A DNA stretch of 64,000 nucleotides, taken from assembly GCF_035658495.1 (NCBI RefSeq), contig NZ_CP141944.1, positions 2,816,001-2,880,000 of the forward strand, given 5' to 3'. Source of the stretch: Novosphingobium sp. RL4 (GTDB lineage Bacteria > Pseudomonadota > Alphaproteobacteria > Sphingomonadales > Sphingomonadaceae). Under the pieces are notes generated by a model, which saw only the letters and a program-made list of their open reading frames with translations, made no database searches and was not told where the DNA came from. Positions 34,095-43,397 of this stretch are shown here, piece by piece (positions within the stretch are counted from its first letter, which is position 1; every line of letters starts with the position of its first letter). The translations under genes were made by a program, and so were the position numbers.

Positions 34095-36155
34095 GTGCGT
34101 TTTCCGATTTCGGTATTTCTGGCGTCCGCGCTTGTCTGCGGCCCGGCTTTCGCTCGCGACGATCAGGTCCAGCGCGGCCCCGTTCCTCGCTGGGTTTCAC
34201 CCTCCGAAGACCTGCCCGTGCCGGAAAACGCCACCGGCGCCGTCTTCGTGCGCCATCAGGATACCCTGATCCATCTCGATAAGCAGGGGCAGGCGCAATA
34301 CACCGGCTATCGCATCAGGATCCTGCACCCCAGCGCCCTGCAACTCGGCAACCTGTCCATCGCCTGGAACCCGGCGGCGGGCGCGCCCACCGTGCACGCC
34401 ATCCGGATCCACCGCGATGGCGAAGTCATCGACGTGCTGAAAACCGCCGCGTTCGAGATCCTGCGCCGGGAAGACCAGCTCGAAGCGGCCAAGCTGGACG
34501 GCACCCTGACCGCGGTGCTGCGCATCGCCGACTTGCGCGTGGGCGATGAACTGGAAGTCGCCCTCACCATCCGCACGACCGATCCCACGCTGGGCGCCAG
34601 CGACGCGGGAATGCTGCTGATCGCGCCCAGCCCGGTGCCGGGCCGCTTCCTGCTGGGCCTCAGCTGGGAAGACCGGGCAGAACCGCAACTGCGCATGACG
34701 CCCGACATGAACGCCTTCGCCCGCAAGAGCGAACACGCGCTCGAAGTCCGGCTGGACAATCCGGCCACCATCGTCCCGCCCAAGGATGCTCCGGCCCGCT
34801 ATCTCTGGCAGCGTGTGGTCGAATATAGCGACTTTGCCGATTGGGCAGGAATTTCAAGGCGTTTCGCGCCGTTTTACACAAAGGCCGCGAAGCTGCCCGA
34901 TGCTTCGCCGCTCCGGCGCGAGGCGAGCCGCATCGCCGCAGCCCACGCGCTGCCGCTGGACCGCGCAAGCGCGGCGCTGAAGCTGGTGCAGCAGGACGTG
35001 CGCTATATCTACGTCGGCCTCGGCAACGGGAACCTCGTGCCCGCCACCGCGGACGAGACCTGGCAGCGCCGCTATGGCGACTGCAAGGGCAAGACAGCGC
35101 TGCTGCTGGCGCTCCTGGGCCAGTTGGGCATCCAGGCGGAAGCCGTGCTGGTCAACACCGGCGGCGGGGACGACGGGTTCGACCAGCGGCTGCCGAGCCC
35201 GCGCCTGTTCGATCACGTCATCGTGCGCGCGCATATAGACGGCGCGGTCTACTGGCTGGACGGCACGCTGCCGCCGGTGGTGCCGCCCTCCACCACGCCG
35301 ATCATGCCTTACCAGTGGGTGCTGCCGCTTACGGAACAGGGCAGCTCGATCGAGCAGCTCGCGTGGCAGCCCGCCCAAAGGCCCGACCAGATCACCCTTT
35401 ACGAGATCGACGCAAGGGCCGGTTTCGATGAACCCGCCCGGATCACCAACACCACGATCACCCGCGGGATCGAGGGCCTGCAGCAGGAAATGCAGCTTTC
35501 CGGCCTCGCGCACGACCAGATGCTCGGCAGCTTCCGCCAGCAACTGGTCGGCAGCACCTGGCAGGCGATCGAGGATGTCCAGTGGCGCCACGACCAGAAG
35601 GCGCAGGCCAGCGTGCTGACCATCAGCGGCACCGGTTCGGTGGACTGGGATGACGACGGGGACGGATCAAGGTCGCTCGCCCTGCCTGGAGGCGGCTTCA
35701 GCCCGCCCGAACGGCGCACGCGCTCGGCCGATCAGGATCAGGAACTGCCTTACGCCAACAAGCCCGAATTCGACTGCCGGGTAACGACCGTTCGGCTGCC
35801 GTCCACGGCCCGTCCGGCGGGATGGACGTTCAAGAAGGGCTATGACACGCAGCTGTTCGGCCGGACCTATTACCGCGCCTTCGAACAGCGTGACGGCGCC
35901 ATTCGCATGATCCGCGGCTCACGCGTGGAGCAGAAGGAAATCGACGCGGCGACCGCGAAGAAGGACAATGCGCGCATCGCCGCCTTCGACAACAGCATGG
36001 CGTGGATCTTCTATAACCCCGAAACATCGCGAACCGTGGAAAGCGGCACGAAGAACGTGCCCGCCACTTACGAGATAGACTGGACGGCTGACAGCGTTCC
36101 CTGCCTGGCCCACGCATCCGCCGATGCGAAAGCGGCAGCCGCAGCCCCGAAGTAA
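34095..36155 (+). CDS. Secreted DUF3857 / transglutaminase-like protein
   Basis: 686 residues, GTG start at 34095 behind GGGGG. Signal peptide about 1-20 (ALVCGPAFA). DUF3857 spans about 45-230, then a transglutaminase-like domain with the catalytic triad C330 (YGDCKGKT), H374 (LFDHVIV) and D389 (YWLDGTL). The rest is a DUF3858-like beta region. Such periplasmic proteins are common in sphingomonads and Bacteroidetes; the enzymatic role is unclear, protease or cross-linking activity being possible. Ends just before a hairpin shared with the convergent DAHP synthase gene. Confidence 0.88.
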   Translation: MRFPISVFLASALVCGPAFARDDQVQRGPVPRWVSPSEDLPVPENATGAVFVRHQDTLIHLDKQGQAQYTGYRIRILHPSALQLGNLSIAWNPAAGAPTVHAIRIHRDGEVIDVLKTAAFEILRREDQLEAAKLDGTLTAVLRIADLRVGDELEVALTIRTTDPTLGASDAGMLLIAPSPVPGRFLLGLSWEDRAEPQLRMTPDMNAFARKSEHALEVRLDNPATIVPPKDAPARYLWQRVVEYSDFADWAGISRRFAPFYTKAAKLPDASPLRREASRIAAAHALPLDRASAALKLVQQDVRYIYVGLGNGNLVPATADETWQRRYGDCKGKTALLLALLGQLGIQAEAVLVNTGGGDDGFDQRLPSPRLFDHVIVRAHIDGAVYWLDGTLPPVVPPSTTPIMPYQWVLPLTEQGSSIEQLAWQPAQRPDQITLYEIDARAGFDEPARITNTTITRGIEGLQQEMQLSGLAHDQMLGSFRQQLVGSTWQAIEDVQWRHDQKAQASVLTISGTGSVDWDDDGDGSRSLALPGGGFSPPERRTRSADQDQELPYANKPEFDCRVTTVRLPSTARPAGWTFKKGYDTQLFGRTYYRAFEQRDGAIRMIRGSRVEQKEIDAATAKKDNARIAAFDNSMAWIFYNPETSRTVESGTKNVPATYEIDWTADSVPCLAHASADAKAAAAAPK

Positions 36156-36172
36156 CGGCCTGCGGACAAGCA

Positions 36173-36206
36173 AAAGGGCAGGAGAGCCCCGGCTCCCCTG
36201 CCCTTT
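36173..36206. terminator. Bidirectional terminator hairpin
   Basis: Inverted repeat of 16 potential pairs with a single mismatch, arms AAAGGGCAGG at 36173-36182 and CCTGCCCTTT at 36197-36206 plus an inner GC stem. It lies between the convergent transglutaminase-domain and DAHP synthase genes. Read on the minus strand it is flanked by TTTT (36175-36172), so termination is most likely in that direction and possible in both. Confidence 0.75.
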
Positions 36207-36229
36207 CGATCTTGTCCTGAGCGGCTGCC

Positions 36230-37603
36230 TTACGCCGCCTGCTTCTGCCGTTCGGTCGCTTCGAGGTTGAGCAGGTCCGCCAGCTCGAACGCGAGTTCGA
36301 TCGACTGCGCACCGTTGAGGCGCGGGTCGCAGTGGGTGTGATAACGGTCCTTCAGCGCCTCGTCGGTGATGGCGATGGCGCCGCCGGTGCATTCGGTCAC
36401 GTCCTGGCCGGTCATCTCGATATGGATGCCGCCCGCATGGGTGCCCTCGGCACGGTGAACGGCGAAGAAGCCGCGCACTTCGGCCAGGATGCGGTCGAAC
36501 GGGCGGGTCTTGAAGCCGCTGTCGGCCTTGATGACGTTGCCGTGCATCGGATCGCACGACCACACCACCGGATGACCTTCCGCCTTCACCGCGCGCACCA
36601 GCTTGGGCAGGCCGGCCTCTACCTTGTCATAGCCGTAACGGCTGATGAGGGTCATGCGGCCGGGTTCACGCGCCGGGTTCAGCGTGTCGAGCATGCGCAG
36701 CAGCGCGTCGGGCTCGAGGCTGGGGCCGCACTTCATGCCGATCGGATTGCCGACGCCGCGCAGATACTCGACATGGGCCGATCCTTCGAAGCGGGTACGG
36801 TCGCCGATCCACAGCATGTGGGCCGAGCAGTCGTACCAGTCGCCGGTCAGCGAATCGCGCCGGGTCAGCGCTTCCTCGTAAGGAAGCAGCAGCGCCTCGT
36901 GGCTGGTGTAGAAATCGGTGCCCTGAAGCTGCGGAACCGAGGTCGGGTCCACGCCGCAGGCGGCCATGAAGTCCAGCGCTTCGCTGATGCGGTCGGCCAT
37001 CTGCGAGAAACGCTCGCCCCAGGGGCTGCGGCCGATGTGCTCCATGGTCCACTGGTGGACCTGGCGCAGGTTCGCATAGCCGCCATGCGCGAAAGCGCGC
37101 AGCAGGTTGAGCGTGGCGGACGACTGGCCATAGGCCTTGAGCATCCGTTCGGGATCGTTGCGGCGGGTTTCCGGCTCGAACTCGATGCCGTTGATGATGT
37201 CGCCGAAGTAGCTGGGCAGTTCCAGTCCGCCGATCGTCTCGGTCGGCGCCGAACGCGGCTTGGCGAACTGGCCCGCCATGCGGCCCAGCTTCACCACCGG
37301 CTGCTTGCTGGCGAAAGTCAGCACCACCGCCATCTGGAGAAGCACGCGGAACGTGTCGCGGATATTGTCGGCGCTGAACTCGGCGAAGCTTTCCGCACAG
37401 TCTCCGCCCTGAAGCAGGAAACCGCGACCGGCAGCCACTTCGGCCAGGTCCTTCTTGAGTTCGCGCGCCTCGCCCGCAAAGACCAGCGGCGGAAACTTCG
37501 CAAGCGTGGCCTCTACCTCGCCCAGCTTCTCCGCATCGCCATATACCGGAAGATGGCGGGCTTCCTTAGCCTTCCAGCTTTCCGGGGTCCAATTGCTAGC
37601 CAC
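36230..37603 (-). CDS. aroG: Class II 3-deoxy-7-phosphoheptulonate (DAHP) synthase
   Basis: First step of the shikimate pathway: phosphoenolpyruvate plus erythrose 4-phosphate gives DAHP. 457 residues from the GTG at 37603, which has AGGAG eight bases upstream; the ATG at 37654 lacks one. Class II (plant/actinobacterial type) hallmarks: metal Cys69 in [59 protein letters not shown]. Length is normal for class II. Single gene with its own leader; a 15-base palindrome upstream may be regulatory. Confidence 0.97.
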   Translation of the reverse strand: MASNWTPESWKAKEARHLPVYGDAEKLGEVEATLAKFPPLVFAGEARELKKDLAEVAAGRGFLLQGGDCAESFAEFSADNIRDTFRVLLQMAVVLTFASKQPVVKLGRMAGQFAKPRSAPTETIGGLELPSYFGDIINGIEFEPETRRNDPERMLKAYGQSSATLNLLRAFAHGGYANLRQVHQWTMEHIGRSPWGERFSQMADRISEALDFMAACGVDPTSVPQLQGTDFYTSHEALLLPYEEALTRRDSLTGDWYDCSAHMLWIGDRTRFEGSAHVEYLRGVGNPIGMKCGPSLEPDALLRMLDTLNPAREPGRMTLISRYGYDKVEAGLPKLVRAVKAEGHPVVWSCDPMHGNVIKADSGFKTRPFDRILAEVRGFFAVHRAEGTHAGGIHIEMTGQDVTECTGGAIAITDEALKDRYHTHCDPRLNGAQSIELAFELADLLNLEATERQKQAA

Positions 37604-37731
37604 GTCACGTACTCCTGGCGGTTCCTTTGCCTTCTCTCCCCGCGCCGAATGCATGGGGCCAAACCGGCAAGAACCGCAAACAAGAGGCGCGCCATAGCCT
37701 CCCCCGGTAATTTTTGCAAAGCCGGTTTAGG

Positions 37732-37746
37732 CGATCACGGTGATCG
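37732..37746. promoter_or_regulatory. Palindrome in the DAHP synthase leader
   Basis: CGATCAC-G-GTGATCG, seven-base perfect arms around one base, 129 bases upstream of the GTG start in the 232-base gap (37604-37835) between the M16 peptidase gene and aroG. Size and symmetry suit a dimeric repressor site. No regulator is suggested by neighbours. Confidence 0.4.
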
Positions 37747-37835
37747 ATTGCGCCACAGCGCCCCGGCGTAACGGAACAATGTTACAGGCGGCAGGATTGC
37801 CCGCGTAACTTGCGAACAATCCCGCCCTGCTTTTC

Positions 37836-40766
37836 CTACTTTACCGCGACCGTTCCCGAGCTCTTGCCTTCCGGCATGACCTCAAGCCGCCACGAGTTGT
37901 TCTTGCCGAGGTAGCGGGCGGCAAGCGCCTGCATCTGCTGCGGCGTGGTGGCGGTATAGTCGTAGAGGATCGTGCGGACCGTGCCGATCCGCGAGGGATC
38001 GTAAGTCGCACCTTCGAGCTGGCCCATGAAGAACGAGGTGCTCGAAGCCGCGCGCGTCACCTGCTGGCGCATCGGTTCGGTGACCAGCGCCAGTTCCTGC
38101 GCGGTGGGCGGATTGTTGATGAGGTCCTGGGCGATCTCGTCCGCGGTCTGGAAGAACACCGTCGCCGACTTGGGATCGAGCTGCGCCATGGCCGTGATCG
38201 AACCGCCCGCCGCCATGTCCACCGGCCACTGCGAATAGACGTAAGGCGCATAGGCCACGCCCAGCTTCTCGCGCACGGCATCGAGCAGGCGGTTGGTGAA
38301 GAGCTGCGTCAGGATTTCGAGCTGGCGCGATTCGCGAATGCCCATGGCGCCGCCGCCGGTAGGCCACGAGATCACCGCCGCCGCCTGGTCCGGGTCGCCG
38401 TGGTGATGCAGCACCACCGGCACGTCCGAAGGCTTGGGCACCGAGACTTCGGCGAGATTGGCCGTCGACGGCGCGGGCGTACGGGCCTTGAGCGCGCCGA
38501 ACGTCTTCTCCAGCGCGGTGATGGTGGAGGCCTTGTCGAAGTCACCATAGATCTGCACTTCGACCGGGCCGCTCGCCAGTGCCTTGCTCCAGACCTTCCT
38601 GAAGCCGGCCGCCGTTGTCTTCTCGATCTCGCCCGGCGTGGGCGTCGCGAAGCGGGCGTCCTTGCCGCGCTGGTAGAATTCCAGATCGCGGTTCAGCACG
38701 CCCTGCGGCGAAGTGGAATAAGTTGCATACTGGATCTTCGCCGCAGCCTTGGCGCGAACGAGCGGCTGCGGGTCCCAGCGCGGCAGGTCGAGCTTGGCAG
38801 CGAAGAGATAGAGCTGGTCGGCCAGGTCCTGCGGGCGGGTTTCCGCCTGGAACTGGAAGCTGGCGTCCTGCACCTCGAAATCGAAGCCCAGCTTGCGCCC
38901 GGTCGAGATGCGGTCGAGGTCTTCCTGGCCCAGCGTGGCAAGGCCAGAGCCGACGAGCGCGAATTCGCCAAGCGCGATATAGGGGGCATCCTGCGGCGCG
39001 ATCGACCGCTTGCCGCCGCCGAACCGGACCTTCACGGTGACACGCCCCGGCTCTTCCTGAACCGGCCAGAGCAGCGCCTTCACTCCGTTCGCGAAAGTGA
39101 GCTGCTCGATGTCGAGCAGGCCGGTAGGCGCCTGTGCGGTCGCCTTGTGGGGCGCGCCGATGGCGGGCAGCTTCTCGAACGACACCGGCTTCTCGTTGAC
39201 CGCGGTGCGGATCGAGGCGTCGGGCCGGATCGGCTGGAGCAGCGCGGTGCGCAGCCCATCGTCAGTGGCGCCGCCCTGCTTCTGCGTGGTGAAGATCGCC
39301 CGCGTCACCGAGCCGCTGAAGAGCTGCTGCGTATGCTTCAGCACGTCTGCCGGCGTGAACAGCGGCTTCGATTCGCGGAAGATGCGCAGCACGTCGTTCG
39401 GCGCCGCCACGGTTTCGCGAATGTCCAGCGCGTTGACCATGTCGTCCGCCAGCTTCGAACCGGGCAGGATGCGCTGCTGTTCGACCGGGACCTGGAACGC
39501 AACGTCGAGTTCGGCGACCTCGCGGTCGATCTCGGCCTGCGTCGGCGGCTTGGTCATCGCATCGGCGATCACCCCGCGCACGTCGCGCAGCGCCGCCTGC
39601 CAGTCCTCGCCCAGCGGCGTGACCGAGACGAACGTGGCGTCCGCCGAGCGCGAGACGTCGTCCTGGTTGACCGAGGCCGACAGGAAGCTGCCACCCGCGC
39701 GGGCCTTGGATTCCAGGCGGCGGTTGATGATGGCCTGCGCGATCGAATCGACCATCAAGCCCTGGTTGTAGACCACGTTGTCCGTCACCTGCCGCCAGGG
39801 GCGCAGGATCGCATACATCAGCGAAGGCGGCAGATCGGGCTCGATCAGGACCTTGGTCTCGCCCACCGGGTTCTTCGGATCGGCCCCTGCGGGCGCCGCC
39901 GGATCGCCGAAGCTGGGCGCGGCGCTCAGCTTGCCGGTCGCCTTCCAGTCGGCGAACCACTTCTTCACGTAGCCTTCCAGCGTCGCCGGATCGGCATCGC
40001 CTGCAACGATCACGGCGACGTTGTCCGGGCGATACCAGCGCGAGTAGAAGGCACGCACCGAATCCGGGGTTGCCGAAGTCAGCGTTTCGACAGTGCCGAT
40101 CGGCTCACGCGCCGAAAGCGGCTGCCCGGCGTAGAGCGTCTTCTGCATGGCGTCCTGAACGCGCTTGGCGGCGCCGCCGCGCTCGCGCATCTCGGCCAGC
40201 ACGATCGGCAGGTCGGACTTGAGGTTGGAGGCCGAAAGCGTGGGCGCGGTCACCATGCCGCTCATCAGCTTGAAGGTCTCGTCCAGCGAAGTGGGCGTGG
40301 CATTGGGCAGATCGAGCTTGAACACGGTCTGCGTGGTGGAGGTCACCGCATTGGTATCACTGCCGAAAGTCGCGCCGAGGCGCTGGAAGGCGGCAATCGC
40401 CGTCCCCTCGGGAATGTACTTCGACTGGCGGAACAGCATGTGCTCCAGCAAGTGCGCGTAGCCGCGCTCCGAATCGGTCTCGTAAAGCGAGCCGGCATCG
40501 ACGCGGATACGGATCGAGACCTGCCCCGGCGGCACCCCGTTGCGGCGCACCGCATACTTCAGCCCGTTGGAAAGCTCCCCGAAATGCCATTCGGGATCGC
40601 GGGGAATGTCGCTGCCGCGATAGAGCCACGGATCGCTGTCGCCCGGCAGGGTTTCCGGCGCGGGCGCGGCAGCGCCGGGCACTTGCGCAAGAACGGACTG
40701 AACCGGGAGGGGAGCCAGCAGGAGCAGGCAGGCGAGCGAGCGGGCGGCGCGCGAAGATTTCGTCAT
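37836..40766 (-). CDS. M16-family zinc metallopeptidase (pitrilysin-like), secreted
   Basis: 976 residues from ATG 40766, which gives the signal peptide MTKSSRAARSLACLLLLAPLPVQSVLAQ; the frame is open to 40844. Double-size M16 protein: N-terminal active half with the inverted zinc motif H105-L-L-E108-H109 (YAHLLEHMLF), and a C-terminal inactive half with the usual RENLGVAYAPYVYS-like strand (REKLGVAYAPY). Four M16 subdomains can be placed. Periplasmic peptide degradation is expected. No purine-rich ribosome site precedes the start (the bases there are pyrimidine-rich), which is unusual in this window. Confidence 0.93.
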   Translation of the reverse strand: MTKSSRAARSLACLLLLAPLPVQSVLAQVPGAAAPAPETLPGDSDPWLYRGSDIPRDPEWHFGELSNGLKYAVRRNGVPPGQVSIRIRVDAGSLYETDSERGYAHLLEHMLFRQSKYIPEGTAIAAFQRLGATFGSDTNAVTSTTQTVFKLDLPNATPTSLDETFKLMSGMVTAPTLSASNLKSDLPIVLAEMRERGGAAKRVQDAMQKTLYAGQPLSAREPIGTVETLTSATPDSVRAFYSRWYRPDNVAVIVAGDADPATLEGYVKKWFADWKATGKLSAAPSFGDPAAPAGADPKNPVGETKVLIEPDLPPSLMYAILRPWRQVTDNVVYNQGLMVDSIAQAIINRRLESKARAGGSFLSASVNQDDVSRSADATFVSVTPLGEDWQAALRDVRGVIADAMTKPPTQAEIDREVAELDVAFQVPVEQQRILPGSKLADDMVNALDIRETVAAPNDVLRIFRESKPLFTPADVLKHTQQLFSGSVTRAIFTTQKQGGATDDGLRTALLQPIRPDASIRTAVNEKPVSFEKLPAIGAPHKATAQAPTGLLDIEQLTFANGVKALLWPVQEEPGRVTVKVRFGGGKRSIAPQDAPYIALGEFALVGSGLATLGQEDLDRISTGRKLGFDFEVQDASFQFQAETRPQDLADQLYLFAAKLDLPRWDPQPLVRAKAAAKIQYATYSTSPQGVLNRDLEFYQRGKDARFATPTPGEIEKTTAAGFRKVWSKALASGPVEVQIYGDFDKASTITALEKTFGALKARTPAPSTANLAEVSVPKPSDVPVVLHHHGDPDQAAAVISWPTGGGAMGIRESRQLEILTQLFTNRLLDAVREKLGVAYAPYVYSQWPVDMAAGGSITAMAQLDPKSATVFFQTADEIAQDLINNPPTAQELALVTEPMRQQVTRAASSTSFFMGQLEGATYDPSRIGTVRTILYDYTATTPQQMQALAARYLGKNNSWRLEVMPEGKSSGTVAVK

Positions 40767-40916
40767 CGGGAGGGGTATAGGTTCCGGTTCGATTAAGGGC
40801 CAGTGAATAGCGCGAGACTGTTCCCCGGCCCCGCAGGGGTGCAAAGTAGCGGCCTAGAAAGCGCCAAGTCGCAGCGTTGTTCCCGCCTCATTCAAAGTCA
40901 ATTGCTGCTTGTGGAC

Positions 40917-40944
40917 TTGACCCTCTGCCAGCAACACCTAAATC
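40917..40944 (+). promoter_or_regulatory. Putative sigma-70 promoter of nfu
   Basis: TTGACC at 40917-40922 and TAAATC at 40939-40944, separated by 16 bases, nine bases upstream of the nfu ATG. Both hexamers are close to the -35 and -10 consensus. The short distance would give a very short leader. It lies in the 187-base divergent gap with the M16 peptidase gene. Confidence 0.4.
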
Positions 40945-40953
40945 GCGTGCATC

Positions 40954-41532
40954 ATGTATATCGAAACCGAAGCCACGCCCAATCCCGCCACGCTCAAGTT
41001 CCTGCCCGGCCGGCAGGTCATGGCGGCAGGCACCCGCGAGTTCACCTCGCCCGAGGACGCGGAAGTCTCGCCGCTGGCGCAGGCCCTGTTCGACCTTGGC
41101 GACGTGACCGGCGTGTTCTTCGGCCAGGGCTTCGTTTCGGTCACGGCAGCGCCGGGCTCGGAATGGTCTGATCTCAAGCCGCAGGTCGTCTCGATCCTGC
41201 TCGATCATTTCGTGTCGGAAGCCCCGCTGTTCGCGGGCGGCAACGCCAGCGGCTTCTCGGTCCCCGCCGAGGACGAGGCTGACTATGGCGACGATCCCGC
41301 CGATGCCGACATCGTCGAGCAGATCAAGGAACTGATCGAGACCCGCGTGCGCCCGGCCGTGGCCAACGACGGCGGCGACATCGTCTATCGCGGCTACCGC
41401 GATGGCGTGGTCTATCTCGCCATGCAGGGCGCCTGCTCGGGCTGCCCTTCGTCCAGCGCCACGCTCAAGCACGGGATCGAGAGCCTGCTCAAGCACTACG
41501 TTCCCGAAGTCACCGAAGTCCGCGCCGCCTGA
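40954..41532 (+). CDS. NfuA-type iron-sulfur cluster carrier
   Basis: 192 residues. N-terminal Nfu_N domain about 1-88 (MYIETEATPNPATLKFLPG, the alphaproteobacterial and mitochondrial NFU1 pattern) and C-terminal NifU-like domain about 115-188 with the cluster-binding C161-S-G-C164 in MQGACSGCPSS. Carries Fe-S clusters to client enzymes in the cytoplasm. Starts the conserved sphingomonad run nfu, tsaB, rimI, mucR, fur, plsC. Confidence 0.95.
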   Translation: MYIETEATPNPATLKFLPGRQVMAAGTREFTSPEDAEVSPLAQALFDLGDVTGVFFGQGFVSVTAAPGSEWSDLKPQVVSILLDHFVSEAPLFAGGNASGFSVPAEDEADYGDDPADADIVEQIKELIETRVRPAVANDGGDIVYRGYRDGVVYLAMQGACSGCPSSSATLKHGIESLLKHYVPEVTEVRAA

Positions 41533-41553
41533 ACCCAAAGGGATGACGAAGGC

Positions 41554-42219
41554 GTGACGACGGAGACGACCGCAGAGCCGTTCCACGGCCGCACACTGGT
41601 GATCGACAGCGCTACCGAAGCCTGTTCGGTTGCGCTGTTCGAGAACGGCGCGCTTCTCGCGGGAGACTTTCGGATGCTCGGGCGCGGCCATGCCGAAGCG
41701 CTCGTGCCGATGATCGCACAGCTTCCCGATCGCGGCCGCGCCGCCCGCATCGTGGTGGCGCTCGGCCCCGGCAGCTTCACCGGCGTGCGCGTCGGCTTGG
41801 CCGCCGCCCGCGCGCTGGCGCTTGCCTGGGGCTCCGAGGTGATCGGATACTCGACCCTCGCCATGGTCTCGGCGATAGCGCGCGATCAGGCCGGGGTCGT
41901 TCCGGTGGCAACGGCGATGACCGGTGGCCACGGCGAATGGTTCATCGAAGGCTTCGCTAAAGACGGCAGCGTGACCCGGCCCCTCACCTCGCTGCGTCCC
42001 GACGCGGCGGCTGCCGCAGTTGCCGAGGAGGTGGTCGCCGGCACGCAGGCGCAGGCCCTTGTCGCCGCGCGCGGAAACGGAACCGCCCTCGCCATCTGGC
42101 CGGATGCCCGCGCCTTCCCGCTCCTGCCCGCCCATGCCCTGACCGCCGACACCCGCCCCCTCTATGGCCGCGCGCCCGACGCCAAGCTGCCCGGCGGCCT
42201 TCCCGGACCGCAAGGATAA
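41554..42219 (+). CDS. tsaB: tRNA threonylcarbamoyladenosine biosynthesis protein TsaB
   Basis: 221 residues, GTG start at 41554. ASKHA-fold partner of TsaD in making t6A37 on ANN-decoding tRNAs. Recognised by LVIDSATEACSVALF and by ALGPGSFTGVRVGLAAARALA, the TsaB signature. It is followed six bases later by rimI, the usual neighbour, and preceded by nfu with 21 bases between. Confidence 0.95.
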   Translation: MTTETTAEPFHGRTLVIDSATEACSVALFENGALLAGDFRMLGRGHAEALVPMIAQLPDRGRAARIVVALGPGSFTGVRVGLAAARALALAWGSEVIGYSTLAMVSAIARDQAGVVPVATAMTGGHGEWFIEGFAKDGSVTRPLTSLRPDAAAAAVAEEVVAGTQAQALVAARGNGTALAIWPDARAFPLLPAHALTADTRPLYGRAPDAKLPGGLPGPQG

Positions 42220-42225
42220 TCCCGG

Positions 42226-42684
42226 ATGCTTGACGATCTCGACCAGATCATGGCCGTGATGGCCACGGCGTTCGACCCGGCCTGGGGCGAGGCATGGAAC
42301 AGGCGCCAGGTCGAAGACGCGCTCACTCTGGGAAATTGTCACTATTTCCTCGTTTCGCCCGAAGGAAAACCCCTGACGGAAGGGGAAATCGCGGCCGGAT
42401 TTTCACTGTCGCGAACGGGCTACGAAGAAGAAGAGTTACTGCTTCTCGCAGTAGATCCGCAGTTCCGCCGGAAAGGACTTGGGCGATCCATATTGGACGC
42501 ACTTAGACTTGCCGCAGGAGCACGGGGCGCTAAACGACTTCTACTTGAAATGAGAAGAGGAAACTCGGCAGAGTCTCTTTACGCAACCTTCGGATTCTAT
42601 GCCATCGGCGAACGGAAAGATTACTACCGTACACCGAACGGCGAGAGAATCGATGCACTGACCTTTGCTTGCGACATAGACTGA
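42226..42684 (+). CDS. rimI: RimI-like ribosomal-protein alanine N-acetyltransferase
   Basis: 152 residues, GNAT fold. Acetyl-CoA motif A is present as LLLAVDPQFRRKGLGRSILDAL, and motif B ends in ATFGFYAIGERKDYY with the catalytic Tyr, as in RimI. Immediately after tsaB. The 3' half is markedly poorer in G+C than its neighbours (about 43 percent at 42541-42600) and uses codons such as AGA, CTT and TCT that are rare elsewhere here. The protein itself looks intact. Confidence 0.92.
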   Translation: MLDDLDQIMAVMATAFDPAWGEAWNRRQVEDALTLGNCHYFLVSPEGKPLTEGEIAAGFSLSRTGYEEEELLLLAVDPQFRRKGLGRSILDALRLAAGARGAKRLLLEMRRGNSAESLYATFGFYAIGERKDYYRTPNGERIDALTFACDID

Positions 42685-42845
42685 CGGAATCTAACAGTAT
42701 TAATCGGATTGATTTCGTTACAATTGTCACAATTAGGAACGACTTGTAATTGATCTTGTATTCCAGATTGAAATGGTCCAAGGCGAAACGGCAGGCCTAA
42801 AAGGCTCGCCCGATCCAGTAATGGTCGCAAAAAAGAGGTCGTAAA
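42685..42845 (+). promoter_or_regulatory. AT-rich promoter region of mucR
   Basis: 161 bases with about 35-38 percent G+C at 42661-42780, the lowest in the window. ACAATTGT followed by ACAATT (about 42719-42733) and TTGTAATTGATC (about 42744) give several TpA steps and an 8-base palindrome. MucR proteins bind AT-rich DNA and commonly repress their own genes, so autoregulation is likely. Inference from family knowledge and composition. Confidence 0.45.
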
Positions 42846-43289
42846 ATGGAAATCATTCAGGCTGATGCCAACGAGACGTTGATCACGCTCACGTCCGACA
42901 TCGTTGCAGCTCATGTCAGCAACAACAACGTCAACGTAGAAGACCTGCCCACGCTCATCACCAATGTCTACGGCGCTCTCGCCGGACTTGGCGGTACGCC
43001 CGTCGTCGAGGAAGAAAAGCCCGAGCCCGCCGTTTCGGTGCGCGCTTCGGTGAAGCCCGACTACATCGTCTGCCTTGAGGACGGCAAGAAGCTGAAAATG
43101 CTCAAGCGTCACCTCATGACCCATTACAACATGACCCCGGAAGAATATCGCGCGCGCTGGAACCTGCCCGCCGACTATCCGATGGTTGCCCCCAACTACG
43201 CCGAGAAGCGTCGCGAACTGGCCAAGAAGATCGGCCTGGGCCGCAAGCCCAACGCGCGCCGCGGCCGCAAGCCCAAGGCTGCCGCCTGA
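42846..43289 (+). CDS. mucR: MucR/Ros-family zinc-finger transcriptional regulator
   Basis: 147 residues. N-terminal oligomerisation part (LITLTSDIVAAHVSNNNVNVEDLPTLI), then the prokaryotic zinc finger about residues 75-100: YIVCLEDGKKLKMLKRHLMTHYNMTPEEYRARW, with Cys79 and the two His, and the C-terminal basic tail RRGRKPK resembling an AT-hook. MucR proteins act as global, H-NS-like silencers and control exopolysaccharide, cell-cycle and virulence genes in alphaproteobacteria. Followed by a strong terminator, so transcribed on its own. Confidence 0.94.
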   Translation: MEIIQADANETLITLTSDIVAAHVSNNNVNVEDLPTLITNVYGALAGLGGTPVVEEEKPEPAVSVRASVKPDYIVCLEDGKKLKMLKRHLMTHYNMTPEEYRARWNLPADYPMVAPNYAEKRRELAKKIGLGRKPNARRGRKPKAAA

Positions 43290-43344
43290 TTTCAGGCCGC
43301 GCCGACTTACGCCCGGCAAACGGGCGTTCGAAGGTTGTGATTAA

Positions 43345-43380
43345 GGGCACGGCCGCCTATCTAGGTGGCCGTGCCTTTTC
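43345..43380 (+). terminator. Intrinsic terminator after mucR
   Basis: Stem with GGCACGGCC at 43346-43354 and GGCCGTGCC at 43367-43375, extended inward by a G-T wobble and three further pairs to a 4-base loop, followed by TTTT at 43376-43379. Lies 56 bases after the mucR stop and 18 bases before fur. Confidence 0.88.
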
Positions 43381-43397
43381 ATTGATACAGGTCAAAC

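Noticed and set aside
38400..40796. 798-residue open frame antisense to the M16 peptidase
   Set aside because: Low-complexity Arg/Gly/Leu product and no ribosome site; the peptidase frame carries the zinc motif.
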